From contig JAKFFF010000058.1 in the NCBI GenBank assembly GCA_036677145.1, forward strand, positions 1 through 64,000: 64,000 nucleotides of DNA, read 5' to 3'. Shown in pieces: positions 25,796 through 34,830 of the stretch (its first letter is position 1; every line of letters begins with the position of its first letter). The position numbers and the translations under genes were made by a program. Below the pieces are notes generated by a model, which was not told where the DNA came from, did no database searches, and was given only the letters and a program-made list of their open reading frames with translations. Source of the stretch: CADEED01 sp036677145. GTDB lineage: Bacteria; Pseudomonadota; Gammaproteobacteria; Steroidobacterales; Steroidobacteraceae.

Positions 25796-25838
25796 GATCA
25801 GTTGCGGTACAAACTGATCAAGTTCGATCAAATCGAAC
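25796..25838 (+). promoter_or_regulatory. Two operator-like palindromes upstream of TonB receptor
   Basis: GATCAGTT (25796-25803) and AACTGATC (25812-25819) form a perfect 8-bp inverted repeat with an 8-bp centre. GTTCGAT-caa-ATCGAAC (25822-25838) forms a second one of 7 bp with a 3-bp centre. They lie about 70-110 bp before the receptor start and share a TGATC/CGATC core, so a dimeric regulator could bind both. Confidence 0.5.
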
Positions 25839-25906
25839 GGAGATCGGCAGCCGAAGGGGCGTGTCGGTCACCTGAAGAGCGCGCCTTTGTTTGAGGGGAA
25901 AAGCAC

Positions 25907-28870
25907 GTGCCTACTAAAAATCTGGTCTCCGCCTTTTTTTGTCTCGGTTTAGCTACCGGTGTCATAGCTGCCGATGAATCCACTTCGCAGGAGCTGAGTG
26001 AAGTCGTCGTCACCGGCTTCCGCGGATCGCTGAACACCGCGCTCAGCGAGAAGCGCAATGAAACCGCCGCGATCGATGTGATCGCCGCGGAAGACATCGG
26101 CAAGTTTCCCGACAGCAATCTCGCCGAATCGATGCAGCGCATTCCGGGCGTCGCACTGACTCGTGGAGACGGCGGAGAAGGCCGCAATATCTCTGTGCGT
26201 GGTCTTGGACCCGGCTTCACCAAAGTGCGCATCAACGGGATGGAAGGCGCCGCGCAGACCGGCTCCAGTGACATCTACGGCGCCGGCAACAACGGACGCG
26301 CCTTCGATTTCAACGTGTTCCCATCCGAGATCTTTTCGGAACTCGCGGTGCGCAAGACTCCGTCGGCGGACGTGGAAGAAGGCTCGCTCGGCGCAACCGT
26401 CGACCTGAAATCGCCGCGTCCTTTCGACTACGCCGACGACCAGGCCTTCAGCATCACGGCCCGCGGCATCTGGAACGAAGTCAGCGAGGAGCTCGATCCT
26501 CGTGTTTCGTTGCTGGCCGGCAAAAAGTTTTTCGACGAGAAATTCGGCGTGCTGGCGACCTTCTCGTTCCAGGAACGCCACACACGCGAAGTGGGCTACT
26601 CAGCGGTCGACATCCTTCATTTCGGCACCAATGCCAACAATATCGGCACAACGGCGAACCCGATCCTCCTGCCGTTCTGCACACCTCAGGGTTGGACGCT
26701 CACGGGCCCAAGTCCGGCGATCGGATCGCGCGGCGCTACCGGAGTCAATTGCAGCACCGGGAATGGCCGCACCAGCAACATGGACGCATTCATGGAGGTC
26801 TATAACAGGACCAACGACGCCATCCGCGCAGCCAATGGTGCCCTGGTGCCTGGTGGCGGTGCTTTCCATCCCCGCCTGCCGCGCTACGTCAACTCCGAAC
26901 AGGATACCGAACGCGCCGGCGGCAGCCTTTCGTTCCAGTGGCAGCCCACCGAGGACACCACGATCTCGCTGGATGGCTTGCTCTCGCGCTACCAGCAGGA
27001 GCGTCGCGACAACTACATCCTGGGACTTTCCTTCGGCCGCAACATCAGCAACAACGGCCAGCCCATGGTGTCGATCCGCGACGTCGAGTTCGACGAAAAC
27101 GGTTCTTTGACCTACGGCTTGTTCGATGGCGTGGACGTGCGCTCGGAAGGCCTCGTCGATCAGTTCGTTTCGACGTTCAAGCAAGGCAACCTGGAACTCA
27201 CCCACCGGTTCAACGAAGCCTTCGACATCCGCGCTTTCGCCGGCCGGTCGCTCAACAAGTGGGACGGCCCGTTGCGCTTCCAGACCTTCATGGACGCCAT
27301 CGACGTCGACAATTTCTCGGTGGATTTCCGGGGTGGCCGCAGCACGCCGATCATCAACTTCGGCTTCGACGTATCGGATCCGAACAGCTTCCGGTACGCG
27401 GCGACGCCCGATGGCAACCAGACCGTGCTCGGCGGCTTTTCGCTGCAGGGCAAGCCGCAGGAAAACATCACGGCCATCAACACCTTCGAGCTCGAGGGTG
27501 GCTGGCAGATGGCCGACATGTGGAAACTGAAGGTCGGCGGTCAATATCGCGAGAGCCACTTCAGCAGCCATGGCTCGAACCCGCTGCGAAACATGACCAA
27601 TACGCTGAACCTGCCGACCGGCGTCACCATGGCGGATCTAACTACACAGATCAGCGGCCTGGACGACCTGTTCGGTTCCGGCGCGCCGGCGAGCTGGGCA
27701 GCCATCGACCTCGCCAAATGGGACGAGGTCTTCGACATCGACAGCATTCAGACTTGTACCGTGCCGAATTGCGGCGCCGCGCAGAGCAAGATCTTCGAGG
27801 ACGTGTCGAGCGGCTATTTCATGTTCACGTTCAATTCGGGAGACGACTGGCGCATTCCGATCCGTGGCGACTTCGGCGTGCGTTACGTCAAGACCGAACA
27901 GCTCGCAGCGGGCGTGATCCCGGTGACCTCGCCGGGTACTTCGCCCTATACGTCATTTGCCCAGTACAACGAAGTCGAAAGGGAATACTCGGACACGCTG
28001 CCGTCGTTCAACGTGGTGTTCGAACTCACCGACGACCTGCTCGTGCGCCTCTCGGGCTCGAAGGTGATGTCGCGTCCGGAGCTGGGCAACCTGTCGCCGA
28101 CCGCGGGCGTCACCGCGACCACGCGCACGGGCAACGTGAACAATCCGTACCTCAATCCGATCCGCGCCAAGACGGCCGACCTGGCCGTGGAGTGGTACTT
28201 CGCCGAAGGCTCGCTGCTGTCGGTGGCGTACTTCTACAAGGACATCGATAGCTTCATCCAGCGCATCACCAGCCAGATCCCGTTCAATGAGCTCGGGCTT
28301 CCGCCCGCGCTGCTGGATGGCTCGCCTTCCTCGCCCACGGACATCTTCACGGTCGGCCGCTTCGAGAACACGCCGGGAGGCCCGCTGAAGGGATTCGAGA
28401 TCAACACTCAGGTGCAGTTCAACTTCCTGCCCGGGTTCTGGAGCGGCTTCGGCGTATTGGCCAACTACACCAAGGCCGAGGCGGATATCCAGTACATCCT
28501 CGCCAGCAGCAATGGCGTGCCCACGGCGACGACGACCGCGGATCTCGTGGGACTATCGCCAAACTCCGCCAGCGGCACGCTGTTCTACGAGGACAATCGC
28601 TTCAGCGTGCGCGCCACCGCTTCGTACCGCGACCGGTTCTTCCGCGCGCTGCCGGCTTCGCCGGGCAGCGACGTGCGCGGCGACCTCGCCACGACGTACG
28701 TGGATGCCCAGGCCTCGTGGTTCGTGACCGATAAACTCACCTTCATGCTCGAGGCGCAGAACCTGACGGGCGAACGCAACGTTCTCTACATCGACAACAC
28801 GCGCGAAGACACGCTGTTCGAAACCGAGATCGGCACCACCTACACGCTGGGTGCGACCTTCAAGTTCTGA
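25907..28870 (+). CDS. TonB-dependent receptor (Caulobacter/Xanthomonas type)
   Basis: This 987-residue outer-membrane receptor has a signal peptide ending VIAAD, a TonB box region ELSEVVVTGFRGS, a plug domain (about 40-170: AAEDIGKFPDSNLAESMQRI, RGLGPGFTKVRINGMEG) and a 22-strand barrel ending in a terminal phenylalanine (GTTYTLGATFKF). The plug features match the large oligosaccharide-type receptor subfamily, so a carbohydrate or similar ligand is likely but unproven. The start is a GTG at 25907, 8 bp after GAGGGG. It has its own terminator and two upstream palindromes. Confidence 0.93.
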   Translation: MPTKNLVSAFFCLGLATGVIAADESTSQELSEVVVTGFRGSLNTALSEKRNETAAIDVIAAEDIGKFPDSNLAESMQRIPGVALTRGDGGEGRNISVRGLGPGFTKVRINGMEGAAQTGSSDIYGAGNNGRAFDFNVFPSEIFSELAVRKTPSADVEEGSLGATVDLKSPRPFDYADDQAFSITARGIWNEVSEELDPRVSLLAGKKFFDEKFGVLATFSFQERHTREVGYSAVDILHFGTNANNIGTTANPILLPFCTPQGWTLTGPSPAIGSRGATGVNCSTGNGRTSNMDAFMEVYNRTNDAIRAANGALVPGGGAFHPRLPRYVNSEQDTERAGGSLSFQWQPTEDTTISLDGLLSRYQQERRDNYILGLSFGRNISNNGQPMVSIRDVEFDENGSLTYGLFDGVDVRSEGLVDQFVSTFKQGNLELTHRFNEAFDIRAFAGRSLNKWDGPLRFQTFMDAIDVDNFSVDFRGGRSTPIINFGFDVSDPNSFRYAATPDGNQTVLGGFSLQGKPQENITAINTFELEGGWQMADMWKLKVGGQYRESHFSSHGSNPLRNMTNTLNLPTGVTMADLTTQISGLDDLFGSGAPASWAAIDLAKWDEVFDIDSIQTCTVPNCGAAQSKIFEDVSSGYFMFTFNSGDDWRIPIRGDFGVRYVKTEQLAAGVIPVTSPGTSPYTSFAQYNEVEREYSDTLPSFNVVFELTDDLLVRLSGSKVMSRPELGNLSPTAGVTATTRTGNVNNPYLNPIRAKTADLAVEWYFAEGSLLSVAYFYKDIDSFIQRITSQIPFNELGLPPALLDGSPSSPTDIFTVGRFENTPGGPLKGFEINTQVQFNFLPGFWSGFGVLANYTKAEADIQYILASSNGVPTATTTADLVGLSPNSASGTLFYEDNRFSVRATASYRDRFFRALPASPGSDVRGDLATTYVDAQASWFVTDKLTFMLEAQNLTGERNVLYIDNTREDTLFETEIGTTYTLGATFKF

Positions 28871-28895
28871 GCACCGCACAGACCTGGTGAACAGC

Positions 28896-28929
28896 AAAGG
28901 CCGGGGCCGTGAGGTCCCGGCCTTTTTTT
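28896..28929 (+). terminator. Intrinsic terminator of the TonB receptor
   Basis: AAAGGCCGGG (28896-28905) pairs with CCCGGCCTTT (28916-28925) around a 10-nt loop, followed by a T run to 28929. It is 25 bp after the receptor stop. Confidence 0.92.
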
Positions 28930-28996
28930 CTCCGCGATTTGTAAGCGGGCGCCGATCCAGCGTATTTTGCGGTCACTACTACAAGAGCGAGCCGCC

Positions 28997-30355
28997 TTGA
29001 ACGCCACCGACGTTTCCCTGCCAGCGTCCGCCCGTCTCTCCAAGTCACTGCAAGCGCGTCATCTCATGATGATCTCCATCGGCGGGATCATCGGCGCCGG
29101 CGTGTTCGTGGGTTCGAGCGCCGCCATCGCGACCATCGGGCCGGCGGTGGTGTTGAGTTACCTCTCGGCCGGAATCGTGGTGTTCTCGGTGATCTGGATC
29201 CTCGCGCGCATGGCGATGGATCAGCCCGGTCTCGGCTCATTCACCGAATACGTGCGCGCGGGCCTGGGCAATGGCGCGGGTTTCGTCACCGGCTGGTTGT
29301 ACTGGTGGTTCTGGGTCGTGGTCGTCGCGATCGAGGCCATCGCCGGCGCGAAGACCATTCAGCTGTGGCTGCCGATGCTCGAGGTGTGGCAGATCGGTCT
29401 CGTGTTGATGGTGATACTGACGGCGGTGAATCTCGCCTCCGCGCGTTCCTACGGCGAGTTCGAATTCTGGTTCGCATCGATCAAGGTGGCGGCCATCATC
29501 GCGTTCATCGTGGTCGCGGCGGGCTGGCTGTTCGGCGTCGGCAATCCGCAGAGTCCAGGCCTTTCGAACATGACCGCCCACCAGGGATTTGCGCCCTTCG
29601 GCTGGGTCGCGATCCTCGGCGGCGTCACGACGGTGATTTTCTCGATGGTCGGCGCGGAGATCGTGACCGTCGCGGCGGCCGAATCCGCGGAATCGAACAA
29701 GACGCTGTCGCGGCTGGCCGCGACGGTGGTGCTGCGCATCCTGCTGTTCTACGTGCTCTCGATCCTGCTCATCCTGTGCATCGTGCCGTGGACGGTGTTT
29801 CAGTCCGGCGATTCATCCTTCGCCATCGCGCTCGAGCGGATCGGGATTCCGGGCGCCGCGACGATCATGAACGTGATCGTGCTGACCGCCGTGTTGTCGT
29901 GCCTGAACTCCGGCGTCTACGTCACGGCGCGAGTCTTGTTTGCGATGGCGGACAAGGGCGACGCTCCGCACTGGCTCATCGCGGTGAATAAACGCCAGGT
30001 GCCGGCGCGCGCCATCATCCTCGGCAGTGCGTTCGGATTCTTCGTCATGGCGCTCGGCTGGATCGCGCCCGAAAAGCTGTTCAACTTCCTGCTGAATTCC
30101 TGTGGCGCGCTGATGCTGTTCACCTACCTGTTCGTGGTGCTGGCGCATTTCCGCTTTCCGTACTCGCAGCCGGAGATGCGCACCGCGGGCGGCGCGCACG
30201 TCATTGCGGGCGTTTCGGCGCTCGCCATGTTCGCGGTCCTGGTGGCCATGTGTTTCATGACGAACAAACAGCCGGAAATGTGGGCGAGTCTCGCGTGTTT
30301 CGGCGTCATCGTTGTCGCGCTGTTCGTGAAGCGCGCGCTGGCGAAGCAGGCCTAG
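28997..30355 (+). CDS. APC-superfamily amino acid permease
   Basis: This 452-residue protein has 12 membrane helices and the APC start SLQARHLMMISIGGIIGAG, with the helix-1 GIIGAGVFVG substrate loop. The GabP/AnsP/LysP-like family couples amino acid or amine uptake to protons; the exact substrate is not evident. The TTG at 28997 gives the normal family N-terminus, and no ATG precedes the first motif. The stop shares a CTAG with the convergent hydrolase stop (30352-30355). Confidence 0.88.
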   Translation: MNATDVSLPASARLSKSLQARHLMMISIGGIIGAGVFVGSSAAIATIGPAVVLSYLSAGIVVFSVIWILARMAMDQPGLGSFTEYVRAGLGNGAGFVTGWLYWWFWVVVVAIEAIAGAKTIQLWLPMLEVWQIGLVLMVILTAVNLASARSYGEFEFWFASIKVAAIIAFIVVAAGWLFGVGNPQSPGLSNMTAHQGFAPFGWVAILGGVTTVIFSMVGAEIVTVAAAESAESNKTLSRLAATVVLRILLFYVLSILLILCIVPWTVFQSGDSSFAIALERIGIPGAATIMNVIVLTAVLSCLNSGVYVTARVLFAMADKGDAPHWLIAVNKRQVPARAIILGSAFGFFVMALGWIAPEKLFNFLLNSCGALMLFTYLFVVLAHFRFPYSQPEMRTAGGAHVIAGVSALAMFAVLVAMCFMTNKQPEMWASLACFGVIVVALFVKRALAKQA

Positions 30356-31083
30356 CGGGAATCGAGGAAATCGAGCGCCTGGCCAAGTTCCTCGCCGGAG
30401 GGGTATTCGTGCCCCAGGCGCGGAAAGTCGAGTAGTTTGATGTGACTGGCGCCGGCCTTGCCGTAGCGCTCGAACACCTGGAGTATTTCGCGCCGGTTGA
30501 AGTCCCGCGCGCCCGTGATGAACACCAGGCGGCGTTCGAGCACGCGCGACTTCAACGGCTCGTCGGGCAGGAAGTAGTCCGCGCCGACGATGCAGAGCGC
30601 GCCGGTGAACTGTCCCGGATACCGCGTGATCGCCTGGCTCGCGACGCGGCCGCCGCCCGACAGGCCGGCGATGTAGACACGGCTGGCGTCCACCTTCGCG
30701 GCCTTGCCGGCCAGCGCGACACCCATGATCGCCGCCAGGATCCGCGTCGCCGTGGGTGTGCGGTTGCCGGCATCGTCGGCGCTGATCCAGATGAGATTGC
30801 GCGTGTCGAACGCGTCGCCCCAATTCGCGGGAAACATGCCGCTGCTTTCGGGTTTGACGAATACCACGACGCCACTGGGTGAGCGGTCGCCGTTGCGCGC
30901 GCCATCGGGCAGGCGCAGCTGGAACCTCATCGCCCGATCGACGGGCAGCGTCCGCGCGAGGTCTCGAGCGGACTCGCTGCCAAACAACTCGGTGGTGGTC
31001 GCGCTGCGTTCGAGCAGCGTGGCTTCCGCCCCGGCGTTCAGTGAAAACGCGCAGGCGATCAGCAGACACGCGCCGCGTTTCAC
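30352..31083 (-). CDS. Exported alpha/beta hydrolase, PHB-depolymerase-like
   Basis: This 243-residue protein has a signal peptide (KRGACLLIACAFSLNAGAEA) and the serine-hydrolase elbow IAGLSGGGRVA near residue 140, preceded by WISADDAGNRT. A likely catalytic histidine is in PRLGHEYPSG near 225. It resembles secreted esterases of the PHB depolymerase/feruloyl esterase group; the substrate is unknown. The GTG start at 31083 overlaps the HD gene stop as GTGA, so an operon is likely and the longer in-frame ORF is rejected. Confidence 0.75.
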   Translation of the reverse strand: MKRGACLLIACAFSLNAGAEATLLERSATTTELFGSESARDLARTLPVDRAMRFQLRLPDGARNGDRSPSGVVVFVKPESSGMFPANWGDAFDTRNLIWISADDAGNRTPTATRILAAIMGVALAGKAAKVDASRVYIAGLSGGGRVASQAITRYPGQFTGALCIVGADYFLPDEPLKSRVLERRLVFITGARDFNRREILQVFERYGKAGASHIKLLDFPRLGHEYPSGEELGQALDFLDSR

Positions 31084-31625
31084 CAGCGCAGCACGGGCAG
31101 CGGGCTCAGCGGGTGCCGCTTCAGCCGTTGCCAGGTCAATTGCGCGAGGCGCTTGTGGAAACCGGCGTTGGGCCACCGCGCGAAGATGGCGCGCATCGTT
31201 GCGCGTGGCAAGCCAAAAGACAAAGCGCCCAGCGACACATCCATCCAGTCGGCACGCCTGAACGGCTCTATCCACTCGGCGTCGCGGCCGCGGAAAGCGC
31301 GGATCTTGTGATGCTCGCGAATCATGCCGACGACCGGCTCGCGCCAGTCTTCGTGCCCGTGGCAGGCGAGGTGGCCGCAGGCGAGGTCGATGGATGGCCC
31401 CAGGTAGTCGAAGGTGTGCGCGGTCCAGATCCCGAGATCGTGGAACGCCGCCGCGAGCGCGATCTTCTCTGTCGTCGCGGGTGCGCCACCCATGTGTGCC
31501 GCGCAGAAATTCACCAGCCGGTAGGTGTGGTTGCGATACGCCGCGAAATCTTCGCCCAGCGATGCGACGTGTGCGTCGAGCACACTGTCGAGAGTTGCGA
31601 TGCGCTCGATCAATATCGGCCTCAA
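31080..31625 (-). CDS. HD-domain protein
   Basis: This 181-residue soluble protein carries an HD-type metal site: H33 in YRNHTYRLVNF, HD in AAAFHDLGIWTAH near 62 and histidines in HLACHGHEDW and IREHHKIRAF. It is a probable phosphohydrolase of nucleotides or a second messenger; the substrate cannot be told. The only in-frame start before the domain is TTG at 31625, with a weak ribosome site, so the N-terminus is uncertain. It lies 16 bp after the ShlB-type gene on the same strand. Confidence 0.75.
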   Translation of the reverse strand: MRPILIERIATLDSVLDAHVASLGEDFAAYRNHTYRLVNFCAAHMGGAPATTEKIALAAAFHDLGIWTAHTFDYLGPSIDLACGHLACHGHEDWREPVVGMIREHHKIRAFRGRDAEWIEPFRRADWMDVSLGALSFGLPRATMRAIFARWPNAGFHKRLAQLTWQRLKRHPLSPLPVLRW

Positions 31626-31641
31626 GCGGATGAGGGCACGG

Positions 31642-33225
31642 TCAGAACCGGTAGCTTAGCTCCGCGAACACCGATGCGGCGCGTTTGCCTTCGATGTCGG
31701 CGCCGGTAAGCGGGGCCGCGATCTCCAGGTACCCGGTCAGCGTCGAACCCTGCATGCCGGCACCGATACCCGCGGTAGCCGCGGACTCGCGGCCGGGACG
31801 GTCCTGCTTCCACGCGGCGCCGATGTCGTAGAAGCCGTACGTGGAAAGACGCCCGATCATCGACTCCGTGTTCAGAAGATCACGACGCAGCTCGAGTTTG
31901 CCGCCAACCCCTCGATCGCCGGCGATCTCGGCGACCTCGAAGCCGCGGCCGAGACGATCGCCACCGATCTTGAAGCGTTCGCTGTCCGGCAGGACGTATC
32001 CGCTGTGCTGGGCGAACGCATCGAATCGAACCGACCAGCGGTCCGCGAAACGCCGATAGGCGCTCGCCTGGAGTTGCGTGAGCAGGAAGTCCGCGCGGCG
32101 CGGATCGGACGCGAGATCGAGCGCTTGGAGCCCGGCGCCGAACGCGTCGAGGCCCTTGCGTAGTTGCAGATTCGCCGAGTACTGGATTCCCGCTGCGCCG
32201 CGCCAGCTCGATCGCAACGCGCCTTCGATGACGCGCAGCCGGTCGTGTCGGATCGGCATGCCGGCGCGCTCGATGACGAGATCGTCTGCGTCGAAGGCCA
32301 GCGCCGTCACGAGCGAAAGCCGCGAGTCCTGTCGCAGCGGCTGCGAGACGCGCAGCGTCGCGCGCTCGCGCGTGTATTCGTCGTCATAGTTCACCGGGGC
32401 TTCGTTCGGGGCCGAGTGCGAACGAAAAATCAGCGCGTTGCCGCGAGTGCCGCGCGCGCCGAGCGGCGTATCGAAATACAGGCCACCGCCGAGGTATTCA
32501 TCGGGGTCGGTCGCCGCCGCGAAGATGAGTCCTATCTTCTCCTGGCGGCTCAGCAATCCGTTGACGAATACCTGGCCGAGCAGGAAGTTTGGGCCCACCT
32601 GGCTCGTGCCGCGATTGTTCATGCGGACGACGCCGTCGATCGGCGAGAAGTCCGACTGCACGACCAGCTCGAACGCATTGCGCTGGCTCGTGCGACGCGT
32701 GATCGCCGTGACCGAGAGCCCGGAGATGTCGCGCATGCGGCGCAGCGCCTGGGGAACGTCGTCGCGCCGCAGCGGCTTCGAGCTTTCGAGCTGCGCGCCG
32801 ATCCGCCGGAGCGAGTCGCTGAATCGGCCGTGGTCGCCTTCGAAAACGACTCGCGTGATCTCGGCTTCGTGTACCTGCAGGCGCAACACGCCGCGCCCGG
32901 CGAGCGATCCGTCGAGTTCGATCTCCGGCTTCACGAACCCGTCGCGCGTGTACAGCTCGGCGAGCGCGGCGGAAACGGCCTGCGCCGAATCGCGCGCGAT
33001 CGGCCGTCCGAGCTGCTCGCGATAGATGCTGAAGAGCGCGGGTGCTTCGTACGCGGTCGAGCCTTCGACGACCACCGTCGCGAGGAGCGGCGCCGCAGTA
33101 GTTAGCTCGTGAGGATGCGCCGCGCGAACTGCGGAGGCGCACGCTGTGAATATGCCCGCGACGATTATGACAATCGTCCGGCGCGTATTCGGCGTTTTTC
33201 CCCGGTAATTGCTGCTTATTGTCAT
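31642..33225 (-). CDS. FhaC/ShlB-type two-partner secretion transporter
   Basis: This 527-residue outer-membrane protein has a signal region (RRTIVIIVAGIFTACASAVR), one or two POTRA-like domains (about 50-200, with LYTRDGFVKPEIELDG and VFEGDHGRFSDS) and a 16-strand barrel ending ASVFAELSYRF. FhaC/ShlB proteins export a large partner protein by two-partner secretion. It carries the VRGF-like RGFEVAEIAGDRG loop near 430. No TpsA with a haemagglutination domain is nearby; the divergent FecR-domain repeat protein is the best partner candidate. Confidence 0.87.
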   Translation of the reverse strand: MTISSNYRGKTPNTRRTIVIIVAGIFTACASAVRAAHPHELTTAAPLLATVVVEGSTAYEAPALFSIYREQLGRPIARDSAQAVSAALAELYTRDGFVKPEIELDGSLAGRGVLRLQVHEAEITRVVFEGDHGRFSDSLRRIGAQLESSKPLRRDDVPQALRRMRDISGLSVTAITRRTSQRNAFELVVQSDFSPIDGVVRMNNRGTSQVGPNFLLGQVFVNGLLSRQEKIGLIFAAATDPDEYLGGGLYFDTPLGARGTRGNALIFRSHSAPNEAPVNYDDEYTRERATLRVSQPLRQDSRLSLVTALAFDADDLVIERAGMPIRHDRLRVIEGALRSSWRGAAGIQYSANLQLRKGLDAFGAGLQALDLASDPRRADFLLTQLQASAYRRFADRWSVRFDAFAQHSGYVLPDSERFKIGGDRLGRGFEVAEIAGDRGVGGKLELRRDLLNTESMIGRLSTYGFYDIGAAWKQDRPGRESAATAGIGAGMQGSTLTGYLEIAAPLTGADIEGKRAASVFAELSYRF

Positions 33226-33366
33226 TTGCACTCGTCTGTTCCGGTGCAATGGAATTTGGGCGCGCATTGTCCGACTTGCGCGCGCGTGATGATGAGATGC
33301 GACTCACATTGTGACTGCCTTTCCCTTAGTACGATCCGGCGCATTAGAAGAATGGGGATCGGGGAT

Positions 33367-34830
33367 ATGAATTGTCATAACCAGAACGAACTGGCCGTGA
33401 GTCCATTAGTTAGATTTCTGACAACGTTGTCCTGCGCACTCGCGCTGCTGTTCGCGGCGTCCGCCGTGCATGCGGCCGATGCGGGCGACATCGTCGTCGT
33501 GAGCAAGAAGGGTGAGGTGCACATCACGCTGAGCGGCGCCGCGAGCGAGTTGCGCGCGGGCGCGGTGCTCGAGCCGCCCGCGACGGTGCGCACCGGGCGC
33601 GATGGCGCGATCGAGCTGCGCCAGGGCGCGACGACGGTGAGCATCGGACCGGACACCCTGCTCGAATTCCCGGCGCTCGAGAAACGCGGTGCGCCGATCG
33701 ACCGCATCGTTCAGCCGCGCGGCAATGCCTTCTACAACATCGGCAAGCGCGCCGGCCGCAAGCTGCGCGTCGAGGCGCCGTATCTCGTCGGAGTGGTGAA
33801 GGGCACACAGTTCAACGTGGCCGCGCAGGATGTGGCGACCACGATTTCATTGTTTGAAGGCCTGCTCGAGGTGCGCGCCACCGATGACAGCGACGTCGTC
33901 GACATCAAGGCGGGTGAGATCGCATCGCGCAAACGCGGCGAAAAGTCGATCACCGTCGTGAAGATGAATGAGAAGGCGCCGCCGACCACGCGTCCGCGTT
34001 CGTCGGAAGGCGGGGACGGGAACGGTGGCGGCAATGACGCGCCGATCCCGGCGGCTCCGCGCGTCACTGGAACAAATGATATCGATGCCGATGGCGTGCG
34101 GCCGGACTTGCCGGTTTCCAGCGTCGTCGACTCGGAAGACGGCCGCGGGCTGTCTGTCGGCGTGGATACGCCCTCACACGAACTTTCGTTGAACGCGGTC
34201 AGCGAGCCCGCACTCACGGGTCCCGGTGTCGAACTGAACGCCGGCATTGCCGTGACCAATGCGATCGACGTCGGCGTGAACGCCGCGGCGGGCCTCGATT
34301 CCGGGGTCGATGTTTCCGCTGGCGTGAACGTGAATGCGGGACTCGCATCGGTCGATGCCGGCGTCAATGCCGCCGTCGATCTCGGCTCCGGTGTCGATGT
34401 GTCCGCGGATGTGAACGTGGCTGCAGGACCGGCATCGGTCGACGTTGGCGCGGGCGCGGCCGTCGATCTGACTCCCGTGGGCGCGTCGGCCGGCGTAGAT
34501 CTCGGCACGACTGCCGGAGTCGGCGACGTCGCGGTGGATGTGGGTGCCGCCGCAGCCGTGGATGTCGGCGCTTCGGTTGGCGCAGCCGCGGATGTCGCCG
34601 TCGACACCGGTGTTGTTGCTGCTGACGCGAGCGTGGCGGTGGATGCTTCCGCCGGCACGGTTGATCTCGGTCTCGGCGTCGCCGGGCTGGAAGTCGATCT
34701 CGGCGTGAATCTCGGACTCGACGACTCGACCATCACCACCCCGGGCGCGGACACGACCCCGGAGACGGCGCCCGTCATCGATGTGGGCGGGCTGCTCGAC
34801 AGCCTGCTGCGCCGCCCAGGCAGGCGATGA
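33367..34830 (+). CDS. FecR-domain exported protein with V/D/G/A-rich repeats
   Basis: This 487-residue protein has a signal peptide ending SAVHAAD, a FecR domain (about 40-190: GAVLEPPATVRTGRDG, LFEGLLEVRA), a Pro/Gly/Asp linker, then about 160 residues of degenerate repeats such as AAVDVGASVGAAADVAVD. It has no terminal anchor seen. FecR domains elsewhere sense or bind iron-siderophore signals, but stand-alone exported FecR repeat proteins are uncharacterised. ATGA overlap links it to the CHASE2 gene. It is divergent from the ShlB-type exporter, of which it may be the cargo. Confidence 0.82.
   Translation: MNCHNQNELAVSPLVRFLTTLSCALALLFAASAVHAADAGDIVVVSKKGEVHITLSGAASELRAGAVLEPPATVRTGRDGAIELRQGATTVSIGPDTLLEFPALEKRGAPIDRIVQPRGNAFYNIGKRAGRKLRVEAPYLVGVVKGTQFNVAAQDVATTISLFEGLLEVRATDDSDVVDIKAGEIASRKRGEKSITVVKMNEKAPPTTRPRSSEGGDGNGGGNDAPIPAAPRVTGTNDIDADGVRPDLPVSSVVDSEDGRGLSVGVDTPSHELSLNAVSEPALTGPGVELNAGIAVTNAIDVGVNAAAGLDSGVDVSAGVNVNAGLASVDAGVNAAVDLGSGVDVSADVNVAAGPASVDVGAGAAVDLTPVGASAGVDLGTTAGVGDVAVDVGAAAAVDVGASVGAAADVAVDTGVVAADASVAVDASAGTVDLGLGVAGLEVDLGVNLGLDDSTITTPGADTTPETAPVIDVGGLLDSLLRRPGRR
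34240..34730 (+). repeat. Degenerate repeats in the FecR-domain gene
   Basis: The segment encodes repeats of about 10-17 residues built on (G/A)-V-D-V-(G/S)-A-(G/A)-V-N or -A-A-V-D-L-G. The nucleotide sequence repeats phrases such as GTCGATGCCGGCGT and GTCGACGTTGGCGC with many synonymous changes, so the array is old or kept polymorphic. The alternating Val and Asp/Gly suggests stacked beta turns, perhaps calcium-binding. Confidence 0.7.

Noticed and set aside
33367..34830. FecR repeat protein as a standard two-partner secretion exoprotein
   Set aside because: No haemagglutination-activity (TPS) domain is visible at its N-terminus; only the gene position supports a cargo role, so it is given as a hypothesis.
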